A DNA stretch of 64,000 nt from NCBI GenBank assembly GCA_946807835.1, contig OX327696.1, forward strand, positions 3,174,501 to 3,238,500. Direction: 5' to 3'. The DNA comes from Ailanthus altissimus (lineage: Eukaryota; Streptophyta; Magnoliopsida; Sapindales; Simaroubaceae). This document shows, piece after piece, positions 1 to 11,549 of the stretch. Under the pieces are notes generated by a model. It did not search any database. It was not told the DNA's origin and saw only the letters and a program-made list of their open reading frames with translations. Positions within the stretch are counted from its first letter, which is position 1. The number at the start of each line of letters is the position of its first letter. The position numbers and the translations under genes are program-made.

Positions 1-540
1 ATTATAACAGTTAATATAAATGAAATTGAAATAGAATTAAAATTTAACATTTAATGTAATTAAAATTGAAATTATAATATTTAATGTAATTGAAATTAAA
101 ATCAGAATTAAAATTAAAATTATAACACTTAACATAATTGAAATTAAAATTATAATATTTAATATAATTAAAATTAAAATTAGATTTAAAATTATAAAAT
201 TTTAACACAATTGAAATTGGAATTAGAATTATAACATTTAAGATAATTGAAATTGAAATTATAATATTTAACGTAATTGAAATTAGAATTGTATCATTTA
301 ACGTAATTGAAATTAAATTTAGAATTAAAATGATAAATTTTAATGTAATTAAAATTGAATTGAAATTAGATTTGAAATTAAAATTATTTAACCTAATTAA
401 AATAAAATTATAATTAAACTTATAATATTTAACGTAATTAAAATTAAAATCAGAATTATAAAATTTAATATAATTAAAATTAAAATCAGAATTATAAAAT
501 TTAATATTATTAAAATTAAAATTATAATATACAATGTAAT
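1..540 (-). repeat. AT-rich satellite-like array A (reverse orientation)
   Basis: Degenerate tandem array made of six-base blocks of the AATTRA type interrupted about every 45-50 bases by a TATTTAACGTAATT core. It is the reverse complement of the arrays at 8160-9795 and 43575-45800. It starts before the left edge, so its full length is unknown. No coding capacity is credible. Confidence 0.8.
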
Positions 541-1245
541 ATATTATTTTTAATTTTTTAATATCATAAAAGAGTATTTTATTAATGATTTAATTTTAAA
601 AGATTTATTTTATATTTAACTAAACATCAAGAGGGGTTTTTAATATTTTTTCAATTGATCTCTACAACATGTATATATCATCAAATCTTATAATTCAATA
701 GTTAAGACAGTTGGCTGTATGACATTGTTGACTATACTAAAGACAATCTCCACTCTTCATGCCTTGAAAAAGAGTGAAGTCTACAATTTTACTATTGTTA
801 TAATAATAATTTTTTAATAGATTAAAAGTTTTTTAAGAAGAGTGTATAAATAACATTATATAATAAATTTATTAGTTGATAATATAAATATATGAGTAAT
901 ATTATATTTTTGTTATTTAAAAATTTTTATTTTAAATTAATGTGTTAAATAATAAAATAATATAATTTTAAAAAAGTAGATTGCACGGATACAAACTCGC
1001 GATAACAAAATGCATTTCTCTTCCGTTTAAATTATGGGTTCAAGTATTCACGTATATGAGAATAAATATTTTAAGCAAATTTCAATATATTTTTTATTAT
1101 GTAATATGTAAGTTCTTTTTTTTAAAAAAAAAAATACATTACACGTAATTCCCGGCTGGGTTATATATCCACTTAATTTAGGCGAGTTCTAATAAAGTTT
1201 TTACTATATATAATGCGGCAGCCACACTTTGAGATTGTAGATTAA

Positions 1246-1277
<32 letters not shown>

Positions 1278-2060
1278 GCACATAATATGTATTTATAATG
1301 ATTAATGATTAATTCATAAAAAAAGAAAAGGAAATTTACGGAGCTCGCATATTGAAACCCGATAGCAATGCTTCGGAAACTAGCTGCTTACACAAAATGT
1401 TCAAACTTGTCGGCTGAGACTCAGAGAGCGATGGTTGATTCTGAGTTTGTGTAGACTCAAGACTTTCTTCACATGAGAGAAGAAGTAGTGGTCCATTACG
1501 CATTATGCGTATGCCCATAAAATGGACCCAAGAATGCGAGTGTTGACTTGTTTGTTTTCTTTCGCATTATCCAAAATAGTCCTGGCTGAAAGGGTTTTTA
1601 TTAGTTGATTGCCGGTAGTTTGATTAAAGCAGCTCAGAAACCAAAGATTTTTCTTAATCATATAAGTCCTTGAATATACACTAGTTAACAAAAGCTTGAA
1701 ATAATATTTATACCCCTTAACTTTTAACTTCTTGGAAGAGAAAAAAGACTGCTGAGTTCTCTTAGTTTGGTCAAAGTGTTTTAAATATTTTTTTAATTTT
1801 AAAAATATTTAAAAGACTCCATTTATTATTGTTGATAATTTCATTTAACAGAATCTCTATTTAACTACGAAAAATTATCATTTTATCCTTTGATGTGCGT
1901 GTATTTAAATGAGTTATTTTATTTGTTAAAAATATTAATTTGCCTTTATTTGACAATAAAAATTTAAAAATACCTTTACTTTCATCTGTAAATTTCTTTT
2001 AACTTCAACTACAGCCTCCCACTCACTTTAGCCTCTTTTTTCTTTAAAATTAAAATAAAA
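541..2060. other. AT-rich intergenic stretch, no recognised gene
   Basis: Mostly AT-rich spacer. Bases about 890-975 resemble the MITE-like AT-rich sequences near 18569-19140. A (TA)n microsatellite lies at 1249-1277. Bases about 1330-1700 are less AT-rich and hold an open frame on the minus strand (1336-1518) with ordinary amino-acid composition, but I cannot assign it to any family, so no gene is called. Confidence 0.5.
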
Positions 2061-4408
2061 TATTGGCGATTTTGTGATTTAACAATCTTGTTTGAATAAG
2101 AATTGAAATAAATATCAAAGAGGAGAGTGACAAGAAGTATAAAACGTGTGGGACACGTATGAAGAATTCTAGGACGTGTGGGACACGAAGAGGGAAGTGA
2201 AACAAGACTCGAAGACGTGAAAGAAGCGAGGAAAAGCGCGGAGCTAAAAAAGGAGCTAGCGTCGCAGCGCTCAGAACAGAACTCTAGTGCCACAACGCTA
2301 GGTTCCCAACGCCGCAGCGCTGGATACGGCATGCCTAGCGTCGTGGCGCTAGATTCCCAGTGCTGGATGCGTCATGGCTCTACGACGACAGGATGTCAGT
2401 GTTGTAGCGCCAGAGCAGGGGAAAAGTCTATTTTTAATTTAAATTTTGAGTTTTGAGATGTTTAGGATTTTTAAAAAAGTGGACTCTTACTCTAATAAGA
2501 AATAGGATTAGTAGGCACGAAATAACCCCTATATAAATACTTGTAAACCCTTTAGTTAAGATTAAGTATTAAGAGAAACTCAAGAGAAGGAAAAATAAGG
2601 TAGATGATAAGGGCAAAATTGTAATATATTTTCTCATGTTTTTATTATTGATATTTTATTATTTTATGAGAAGAGATGGTTATTTATGTGCATTATTGTT
2701 ATTTATAAGGACTTAAACGAAATTTAAAGAAAGAATGCAAAAGGAGCGAAAACAGGGACTAAAATGCAAAGTTTTCAAAGTATGTGTCCATCACCCCAAC
2801 GCCACTAGGATTATCACCCCAGCTCTAGAATAGTGATCGAAAAAAGAAAAAAACCTGTTGAAGTCGCATCTGGCGCCTCAGCGCCAAACAGTCACCGTGC
2901 CAGCGATATGTCAGCGCCCCAACGCTAATATTCTACCGCTCCAGCGGTGAAGGCTTTTTCACGCAGTGCCCCGGCGACAGAAGCATATCGCCCCAGCGGT
3001 AGCACGAGTCCTAATCCGATGAGAATTGAGATTTTCAAGCTCAAATCAATCCCTATAAAAAGCCACTCATTCCCAGCTTTCAAGAATCAATCCAAGACGA
3101 CCCAAGAGCACCAAGAATACAGAGCACGAGTCTTGGAGAGCAATACAAGCTTAATTGAAGCAACTTTAGAGAGAGATACAAGACGTTCTTCGGCATCAAG
3201 AGTTCTTAGGCAGCGCAATTAAGAGCAATTCGACGTCTATATCGGTTTGCTAATAATTGTATCATGATTTATAATTATTTTTACTGCTGTTCTCTTATAG
3301 CCATGAGCTAAACTTGTTTTTTAGGGTTAATACTTGAACTCAATATGTGTGCTTAATTGCCATATCTTTTGAATATTTAATAAACTTAGTTCTTTGATAT
3401 TCAAATTACTTGATCTTAATGCTTCAATATATCTGGCCAATATATGGTGAATGAGTTGGTAATATTATTGATAAACTCGGAAGAGGAATCATTATATTTA
3501 GACCTAGGTAATTTGATGCATGATTGTAGAGTAACATTCAATGTTGCATATGCAAGTTTTAATTTAGGATAGGAATATACCTAATTGGCATGTATAATCA
3601 ATAAGACCTAATCTTAATGAATCTTAATTTATTACAAGTACCATAGGAATATAGGTATTTGATAAACTAAGATATACTTGCATGACCTTAGAAGAGGCTT
3701 GTGAATATATTAGTGTCTTGATCAATAATAAAGACTAAGAGAGTTAAATATTAGAAGGTTAATCATTAGAAAGCATATTGAGGGATAGTATTAATCCTAG
3801 GTTTTCTCTACGTTGTTATCACTTAAATCTCAGTGCATTGTGTTTTTACTTTTATATTTTCTACATTCATTCTTAGATTTTTATTTATCTGAATAATTAT
3901 TAGGAAGATATCATTTTAGTAATTGGTTTAAAAGAAAAAAATTATCCCTGTGGGTTCGACATCCGACTTATTTAGTCTCTTTATTACTTACATACGATAG
4001 TGTATACTTGCACTTAATTTTATGATATAGAAATATCGCATCAGTAGACACTAAGTGCTTTGTGTGCGTTATGGTGTAACTGTCATTTGGGTGTTCATTG
4101 TTCGTGGTAAAGTAAGGGTACACTAAACATTAGGTCATTTTGAGGGTTCTTTATTGGATTTTTCTTATAAAATCTATAGGGAGTTAATAAGAGATGCTAG
4201 GATCCTTAGATCTACCGTGGACGTAGGCAATTAGTTGAACCACATAAGTGATTGCATTGTGCTCTTTATTTTCTGCTTTGAATTCTTGTTATTTTACTTG
4301 ATACACAGGTTATTTCGCTGCATAAAGATGTTAGGGTTTGAGGTTGAACTTGACTAGGGTTCTTTATTTTAACCTAATCTTACGCAGAGAATGGTGATTC
4401 TTTCAACA
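2061..4408 (+). repeat. 5' LTR of element 1, split by a nested insertion
   Basis: Begins TATTGG (mutated from TGTTGG) and ends TTTCAACA. Without the nested 1439-bp solo LTR and its target duplication it is about 900 bp. It contains the GC-rich palindrome cluster (about 2255-2425) and a TATA-like CTATATAAATA near 2530. After the nested insertion it continues from 4044 with the conserved CACTAAGTGC segment. A TGGTATCGGAGT primer site, two mismatches from the usual TGGTATCAGAGC, follows its end. Confidence 0.85.
2605..4043 (+). mobile_element. Solo LTR nested in the 5' LTR of element 1
   Basis: Starts TGATAAGGGC, ends ATCGCATCA (TG...CA) and is flanked by a perfect 5-bp target duplication GTAGA (2600-2604 and 4044-4048). 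Removing it restores the host LTR sequence found in the other family members. It has a TATA-like CCTATAAAAAG near 3051 and a GC-rich cluster of CAGCG/CGCC palindromes at 2790-3010. A second copy lies at 25530-26972. The superfamily is not determinable from an LTR alone. Confidence 0.9.
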
Positions 4409-4439
4409 AATTGGTATCGGAGTTAAGGTTTGATAATAC

Positions 4440-5632
4440 ACACCTAAGGTATTTAAACCATGACTATAATCAAGTAAGAAATAAAGAAGTTCAATGGAAT
4501 GAATAACTTCAATCATTGAAGGAAGAAGGTTAAGGCTCTACCAGTGAAGGAAGGGTTCGACTAAGCTTTTGAGGAAACCAGTTCCTCAACTAGTAAAGAG
4601 ATGACAACCTCAAAGTCTAGGCAGAAAGATTGGGACATCATTCAAAAAAAAGGCTTACGACACCATAATCCTAGCATTGAGCGACAAAGCATTAATGGAA
4701 GTTGGTGATGAAAAAATTGCTTTGAGGCTATGGAAGTGACTCGAGTCATTATACATGAAAAAGTATCTTGCAAATAGACTTATTATGAAAAAAAACTACA
4801 TCAGTTAATAATGCATGAGGGATTTTCATTGAGATCTCATATTGACGTGTTTAACAAGATCATCATAAGTCTTAACAATTGAGCATCAAGACTGAGGATG
4901 AAGACAATGGCATAATTATATTAAGTTCGTTGCCAAAAAGCTAGGAGAGCTTTGTGGATATGCTGTTGTATAGTAAGGATTCCTTAATGATGAATGACAT
5001 TAAGGCATCATTGAACTTAAAAGAATTGACAAAGATATCTAAGTCTGAGAGTGGAGTAACATTGCTTGCATAAGTGAGGAAGAACAACCAATTAAGAAGG
5101 AGATCCAAAAAGTATTTTCTTTGTAATAAGAAATTGCACTTTGTGAAAGATTATTTGAAATCAAAAGGACAAAGAGGGTGGGTTATAATCGAAACTAGGG
5201 AAGATACCAAAATTGTAGACACTTTGACAATCTTAAGGAAAAAGTACACTGGCAAATAGATACTAGATTCAAGGTGCAGTGTTCATATATGTCCCGACAA
5301 ATCAATGTTTACCAACTACAAAGCCAAGAGAGGTAAAACTCTAATGGGGAATGAAATAACTTGTGAGATTATGAGAGTTAGTGACATAAGGCTAAGGATA
5401 CAAGGTGGAGAAACTATAGACTTACATGGTGTAAGACATATTCCTAAGCTGAGGAGGAACTTGATATTCCCAAGCAAACTCGATGATGAAGGGTATTCAA
5501 TTAGTGTGGGAAAAAAAAAACTGATAGTAGAGAAAGGACCTATAAGGTTTGAGGGTGAGAAGCACAATGAGAGGCTCTATGTGTTTACTGAGATAGCCAT
5601 GAGTGGCCCAACACTGGGTGTTGGGGTAATGT
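4440..5632 (+). pseudogene. Decayed gag-protease of element 1
   Basis: Three-frame reading gives a copia Gag (UBN2-like) with many stops, then a damaged zinc knuckle near 5100-5155 (FLCNKKLHFVKDY; the first Cys is Phe-preceded Tyr and the last Cys is Tyr) and a protease-like segment near 5260-5300 (ILDSRCSVHICP), where the DSG catalytic triad reads DSR. The longest open stretch, 5305-5634, is the protease and GAG-pre-integrase zone ending in GVGVM and a stop. It cannot make working capsid or protease. Confidence 0.75.
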
Positions 5633-5654
5633 AGACCACTAGGTGACATCCAAA

Positions 5655-5966
5655 CCGTGCTCACCGAGGTGGTGACGGTCGAAAAGGAGTGTAACGCATC
5701 CATATCTTATACAAGGTGCATGAATGCCTTTGGAGACCAAAATCACAAGCTTGGGGAAAGTTAAGACTTGGTGGAGACTTAACTAGACTCAACTCTAGGT
5801 GATAGAGTAACCGTGCTCACCGAGGTGGTGACGGTCAAAAAGAAGTGTAACGCATCCATATCTTATACAAGGTGCATGAATGCCTTTGGAGACTAAAGTC
5901 ACAAGCTTGGGGAAAGTTAAGACTTGGTGGAGACTTAACTAGACTCAACTCTAGGTGATAGAGTAT
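5655..5966 (+). repeat. 156-bp tandem duplication in element 1
   Basis: Two adjacent copies, period about 156 bp, of the internal 3' segment beginning ACCGTGCTCACCGAGGTGG. The sister element at 29186-32245 has only one copy (about 31194-31345), so this duplication happened in this element or its own lineage. Confidence 0.85.
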
Positions 5967-6025
5967 TGTTGCAAATCGGATCCAGAAGCCTTTTTATTTG
6001 GAAGATTTTAAATCAATGAAGGGTT

Positions 6026-6934
6026 TGTTGGAGCTTTGAAGATTTAATAATCTTATTTAGGCAAGAATTGAGATAAGTATTAAAGAGAAGAGTCACAAGA
6101 AGTCTAGAACATGTGGGACACGTATGAAGAAGTTTAGGACGTGTTGGACACGAAGAGGGAAGCAAAATGGGACTCGAAGATTAGAAGGAAGTGAGGAAAA
6201 ATGTAGAGTTGGAAACAGGAGCTAGCGTCGTGGCGCCTAGGGTTGAGCGCCACGACGCTCAAAACAAAACTCCAGCGTCACGACGCGAGGTTCCTAGTGC
6301 TACACGTGACATGCCCAGTGTTGCGACGCCAAGTTGCCAACGTTGTAGCGCTTGACACGTCAAGGCTCAGCACCGCAACGCCAAAACCTCAGCACCGCAG
6401 TACTAGAGTAGGGTAAAATTTCATTTTTAATTCGGATTTTGAGTTTTAGGAAGTTTAGGACTTTCAAAATAAGTGGACTCTTACTCTAATAAGGAATAGG
6501 ATTAGTATGCACGAAATAACAGTTTAGTTAAGATTAAGCATTAAGAAAGACTCTAAGAGAAGGGAAGGACTGGATAGGCACTAAGTGCTTGTGTACACTA
6601 GAGTGGACTGTTGTTTGGGTATTCATTATTCGTGGTAGAGTAAGGGTACATTAAATATTAAGTCATTTTGAGGATTTTTCATTGGATTTTTCTTGTAAAA
6701 TCTCGAAGAAGTTAATAAGAGAGGTTAGATCCTTGGATCCATCGTAGACGTAGGCAATTGGCCGAATCACGTAAGTGATTGCATTGTACTCTTTATTTTC
6801 TATTTTAAATTATTGCTATTTTCCTTGATATACAGATTATTTCACTATGTAAAGAGGTTAAGGTTTAGGTTGAATTTGATTAGAGTTCTTCACTTTAACC
6901 TAATCTCAAAGAAAGAATGGTGATTCATCTAACA
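6026..6934 (+). repeat. 3' LTR of element 1
   Basis: Starts TGTTGGAGC and ends ATCTAACA. It carries the GC-rich palindrome cluster (about 6224-6410) and the CACTAAGTGC segment near 6580. Compared with other copies it lacks some sequence around the TATA region (about 6510-6530), so it may be a weak promoter. Confidence 0.85.
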
Positions 6935-7599
6935 CAAAAGTCAACAAATATACCCAAGCTTGTGTGAGAGAGGAAGGTGAAATTGGAGGAATTCTCAACA
7001 TATAAGAGTAATTGAAAGGAAATGAAGAAGAATGAAACTTGGCTTTATGAAATATGAAGTAAATCTTGCTGGGATATTTTATATAGTGGGGTCTTGGCAT
7101 TGGGTCTGATTGAAACGTACAAGTCAAACTAAAAAATGATGAGCGATATTAATATAATCAGGCATTGGCTTGTCCACGTGTATACATTTAGTGCATATAT
7201 ATGTATCATATTTAATTTTGCATTGTATAGCATACATAACAAATTTTGGAATTAATATACATATTTATGCTTTTTTGAAATGGTTGGTTTTCCTGCTATG
7301 AATGTCTGTTGGAGTATGATCAAGAATGCATGTGTTAATTGGTTTGGGTAGGGATGAGAGGTCTCCTTTATAGCTAAGAGATGTGAGAAATATTTGAATT
7401 GTATTGTTTGCAGGTTTATGAAATATAGATTTTCAGAAAAATAGGAGAAACTTTGTCCGTTTTAATCCAGGAATTTTAGAGAAAAAAAAATATTCCATGT
7501 TTATAAGAATATATCTAAAAGGAAATTAAGAAAAATTTTGGGGTGCCCAACAGGACCTATCTAAGTCCACGTTGTAGGATTCTGGGTCGGGTTCTGTCA
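6935..7599 (+). repeat. 3' part of a gypsy-like LTR
   Basis: From about 7190 to 7599 it matches, as reverse complement, the left part (46279-46740) of the LTR-like repeat at 46279-48488. It ends GTTCTGTCA, the family terminus. TATATAGTGGGG near 7081 could be its TATA region. The left part was cut off by insertion of element 1. The gypsy assignment rests on terminus style only. Confidence 0.6.
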
Positions 7600-7604
7600 A
7601 ATAC

Positions 7605-8160
7605 TCTTTCACATTTGTGAATGACAGGCGTAAAAAGTGAAAACACACCTTAGTTAGTGGGATACAACATGCATAAAAGTTATGGATATATATTTATTTA
7701 TTTATTTTAGGTACTTTATATTAAGTATGATTATTTAAGACACCCATAAAATATAATCTCTTGTATTATGTTACATTTTTTTGTGTCAATAATGTAAACT
7801 CGTGAAAAAGTGTGAACGCCCTTTTATATTTGTAGGTGAAATGTGCAAAAAGTAAAAATACATTATACGTTAAGTTGATACAATATAAAAATATTTGTGG
7901 ATGTAATTTTTTATATTTAAGTATTTTATATTAACCATGGTTATTTATGATACACATAAAATATCATATCTTGTGTTATATTGTATTTTTGGTACTGATA
8001 AATGCAAACACGCAGTTTTTGAAAATATGGGAACATCCTCTTATATTTATGAATGATAGGTGCAAAAAATAGGAAGATGTCATATGTTAAGTGGGATGCA
8101 AGATATAAGTGGATGTAATTTTTTTTATTTAAGTACTTTGTATTAATCATAATTATTTTT
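7605..8160 (+). repeat. 216-bp tandem repeat, about 2.5 copies
   Basis: Three imperfect copies start near 7614, 7830 and 8045, each opening with a TTTRTGAATGAYAGGYGYAA-like segment followed by a GATACAA...TGGATGTAA segment. Period about 216 bp. It directly abuts the AT-rich array B. No coding content. Confidence 0.75.
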
Positions 8161-9795
8161 AATTTTAATTTCAATACACTAAATATTACAATTCTAAATT
8201 TAATTTTAATTATGTTACTATAATTCTAATTCCAATTTTAATTCAATCAAATGTTATCATTTTAATTTTAATTTCAATTATATTAAATATTATAATTTTA
8301 ATTAAATTAAATATTATAATTTTAATTCGAATTTTAATTTAATTTCAGTTACGTTAAATATTACAATTGCAATGTAATTTCAATTTTTAATTACATTAAT
8401 TATAATTCAAATTTTAATTACTTTAAGTATTATAATTCTAAATCTAATTTTATTTTTAATAACTTAAAATGTTATAGTTCTAACTTTAATTTTAATTTCG
8501 TTAAATATTATTTTCAATTTCAATTTTATATTCACTATCATTTGCGTTAAATGTTATAATTTTAATTCTAATTTTAATATCACTTCAATTATGTTAAATG
8601 TTATAATTTTAATTTTATTTTTGGTTATATTAAATATAATAATTCTAATTCCACTTTTAAGTTCAATTTCACTTAAATTAAATGTTCTAATTCTAATTAT
8701 AATTTTAAATTCAATTTTAATCATATTAAATATTATAATTTCAATTCTAATTTTAATTTTAATTACTTTAAATATTTATAATTTAAATTTACATGCATTA
8801 AATAATTTCAATTCCAAATATAATTTAAATTTCAGTTACGTTAAATGTTATAATTTCAAATCTAATTTTAATTTTAATTATTTTAAATGTTATAGTTCTA
8901 ATTTTAATTTCATTAAATGTTATAATTCTAAATCCAATTTTAAATTCAATGTTGATTACCCTAATTATTATAATTCCAATTGCAATTGTAAATTCAATTT
9001 TAATTGCGTTAAATATTATAATTTCAATTTCAACTTTTAATTCAATTTAAATTATATTAAATGTTATAATTTCAGTTCCATTTTTAAATTCAATTTCACT
9101 TACCTTAAAAGTTATAATTCCAATTCTAATTTTAAATTCAATGTCAATTACATTAAATATTATAATATTTAACATAATTGAAATTATAAGATTTAACGTA
9201 ATTAAAATTGAATTTACAATTGCAATTGGAATTATAATTATAATTATTTTAAATGTTATAATTTCAAATATAATTTTAATTTTAATTACGTTAAATCTTA
9301 TAATTTCAATTATAATTTTTTAAATTCAATTTCATTTATGTTAAATATTATAATTATAATTCTAATTTTAAATTTAAAATTATTACATTAAATTTTATAA
9401 TTGCAGATCTAATTTCAATTTTAACTATGTTGAATGTTATAATTCTAATTTTATTTTTAAATTCAATTTTACTTGCATTAAATATTATAATTCTAATTTT
9501 AATTTTAAATTTCATGTCTATTACGTTAAATATTATAATTTCAATTCTAATTTTTAAATTTAATTTTAATTATATTAAATTTTATAATTTCAATTCTAAT
9601 TTGAAATTCAATTTCGCATATCTTTAATATTGTAATTTTAAATTTAATTTTAATTACGTTAAATTTTAAATTGTCAAATCTAATTTCAATTTTAGTTGTG
9701 TGAAATATTATAATTCCAATTCTAATTTCAATTAAGTTAAATGTTATAATTTTAATTTTAATTTTAAACTCAATTTTATTTACATTAAGAGTCCC
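8160..9795 (+). repeat. AT-rich satellite-like array B
   Basis: About 1.6 kb of AATTYY hexamer blocks punctuated every 45-50 bases by a core such as ACGTTAAATATTATAATTTC. Reading frames here give only Asn/Ile/Leu-rich low-complexity peptides and are not genes. Around 9160-9245 there is a short internal inversion, where the core reads in the opposite direction. Confidence 0.85.
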
Positions 9796-10690
9796 CAATG
9801 TTAAAAAATAATAGAAAACTAATATCTTCTTTTTACTGCTATCTATAAATTTTATTCTTTCCTGATTTTGTTTGATCTTACCATGATTCTAGAGACCATC
9901 TTCTATTTCTATTTTGTTTCCATTTGAGTTACTTCTCTATAAATAACATGTAATACCTCTTGTATCAACATTAGATTAATAAAAAATAAAGTAGTGTTCT
10001 ATTTTTTCTTTCTCCATGATCTGTTAAATTCTTGCTTTCAAGAACTTGGATACTCATTTGACAATCTATCTACACTTTACTGATGATAACATGAGTACTC
10101 TTCATATGGCTCACAATCCAGTTTTTATGCACATATCGAAATCGACGTGCACTTTATCTGAGAAAAAAATTACATAAGAAAATAATATTCTGACCTTGAA
10201 CCACGTCCTTTGCATCAATATCTGCAGATTGCTAACGATCTTACAAAGCCCTTGGCTAAGGATTCTTTTCTTTATTTTCACAAAGCTAGGAGTTTATCAA
10301 TTAACGCTCCTATCTTGAAGGGGGTTGATTGGAACCATGAACCACGTCCTTTGCATCAATATCTTTAGAAAAACAATATGGTAATATGTCATGCCATAAC
10401 GAAAGAGGTTTCATCAAAGAGATGGATGCAGGTCAAAGATATAAATCCTGTCAATCACGTGGGTTCCTAATTAATAGGAAATCCATATTCTTTCTGAAAA
10501 TGATTCTTAATTTTACGCAACTTGTTATTTTTTAGTTTAGGACATTAAACATGTATAAATAACCTCTTAACATATCACCATCAATCAAAAATACAGTTTT
10601 TATTCTTCATCATCAAGTTCTTTACTAAAAACACAAACAATAAATTTTCCTATCAAAATAAAACTGCATAAAACTAGGCATATACACGTC
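9796..10690 (+). mobile_element. 3' end of a Ty1/copia element
   Basis: Bases about 10055-10150 translate to a degenerate RNase H segment (DNMSTLHMAHNPVF), and 10215-10315 to the C-terminal tail (IANDLTKPLAKDSFLYFHKA). A polypurine tract TTGAAGGGGG follows, then a probable 3' LTR from about 10325 (TGATTGGAACC) containing ATAAATAACC near 10555. The upstream piece 9796-10040 looks like LTR sequence with a TATA-like CTCTATAAATAAC. Everything upstream of RNase H is missing. The right boundary, against the FAR remnant, is approximate. Confidence 0.65.
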
Positions 10691-11187
10691 CTTAAACAAC
10701 ATATAAGGTTTGTAAAGTTCTACCAATCGCATCATAAGCTTAATTTTCCTATCAAAATCACTGCAAAACATCGTCTTATTATTGGCAGAAAACTGTATTC
10801 ACAAATTTTAGTCCGTTACGTAAAATATAGTAATAATAATAAAAATGAATGACAAATAACTAGTATAGCAATTGATTTATAGCAGTATAATGTAGGAAAG
10901 GTAGATGCACACATAACAAGCTAAAAGCACAAACAATAAAGTTTGTAAAGTTCTATTAATCACATCATGAGCTTAATTAAGGATGCATTTTTTTATTCAT
11001 TGTAAAGTTCTACCAGTCACATCAAACCTTCAGTCCGACCTGGAAATGGTTCTTCAAAAGTACTTGTTATAATCGTTGGGCGTGTGATGACAATGAGCAA
11101 ATCATTGTCTTTGGAATAGACTAAGAGCATCTCTCCCATTGCCTTTGTAAAGACGTATGTGTTTGGCCACCCATACAACCTTGCCCT
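10687..11187 (-). pseudogene. Fatty acyl-CoA reductase pseudogene remnant 1
   Basis: Two blocks match exons of the FAR gene at 60236-64000, in the same orientation. 10687-10812 matches the penultimate exon (60533-60660) but has stops after FVNTVFCQ. 11030-11187 matches the exon 61642-61806 and still reads [20 protein letters not shown], with the YxxxK catalytic motif. The two exons between them are missing, and a second short piece of the penultimate exon recurs near 10945-10985. A further exon-5 piece lies at 18466-18548, beyond later transposon insertions. It cannot encode a reductase. Confidence 0.85.
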
Positions 11188-11209
11188 AGCAATAAGAGAA
11201 ACATTTTGT

Positions 11210-11470
11210 GATTAGGGCAAAATGGACTTCAAAAATATATACTTGAGTGGTTAAATCTGACCAAATTTTGTCAAATCAAAGGAAGGTGATAGATATGCCT
11301 ACTATTGAGCGGCGCCCAATGGTGGGTGATCCATGGTCTCAATTGGTTCAATTCTCACCTCATAATTCGAGAGAGGGGTAGAATTTTAAAAATAAAATAA
11401 AATAAATAAGAGGTATGTTGGTCCCCTTTGAGTTTGAATTTTAGATGGTGCCATAATTAATCCAAATTCT
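11210..11470 (+). repeat. Duplicated flank with SINE-like B-box
   Basis: This 260-bp stretch recurs at about 39123-39370, in the same position relative to the second FAR remnant. It contains GGCGCCCAATGGTGGGTGAT followed by GGTTCAATTCTCACC, which resembles a pol III box B, and ends in an AAATAAAATAAA tail. That suggests an old tRNA-derived SINE, but box A is weak, so only the duplication itself is certain. Confidence 0.5.
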
Positions 11471-11549
11471 TGTATAGTAACAAATAGTGTTAAAGAATTA
11501 TTTTAAAATGATTTTAGAATAATTTTTTTATTCTCATTCATCGAAGATT

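Larger units (their letters stand above)
2061..6934 (+). mobile_element. Copia-like LTR element 1, gag-protease only (TR-GAG type)
   Basis: 5' LTR 2061-4408 (interrupted by a nested solo LTR), primer-binding site just after it at about 4412, a decayed gag-protease region, and 3' LTR 6026-6934. Flanking 5-bp repeats are TAAAA (2056-2060) and CAAAA (6935-6939), one mismatch apart. Integrase, reverse transcriptase and RNase H are absent, so it depended on another element. The sister copy at 29186-32245 has the same internal deletion, so this is a propagated structure and not a private loss. The superfamily is inferred from the Gag zinc knuckle and protease arrangement and the tRNA-Met type primer site. 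Confidence 0.85.

Noticed and set aside
2947..3222. 91-codon frame
   Set aside because: Part of the solo LTR 2605-4043; the second copy at 25530-26972 does not keep it as a comparable protein.
8160..9795. Possible CRISPR-like array
   Set aside because: The repeat units are degenerate and low complexity, with no unique spacers, and the DNA is from a plant nucleus.
8591..9798. Several open reading frames of 60-149 codons
   Set aside because: They lie entirely within the AT-rich array and encode Asn/Ile/Leu/Phe repeats in several frames at once, a by-product of the hexamer repeat.
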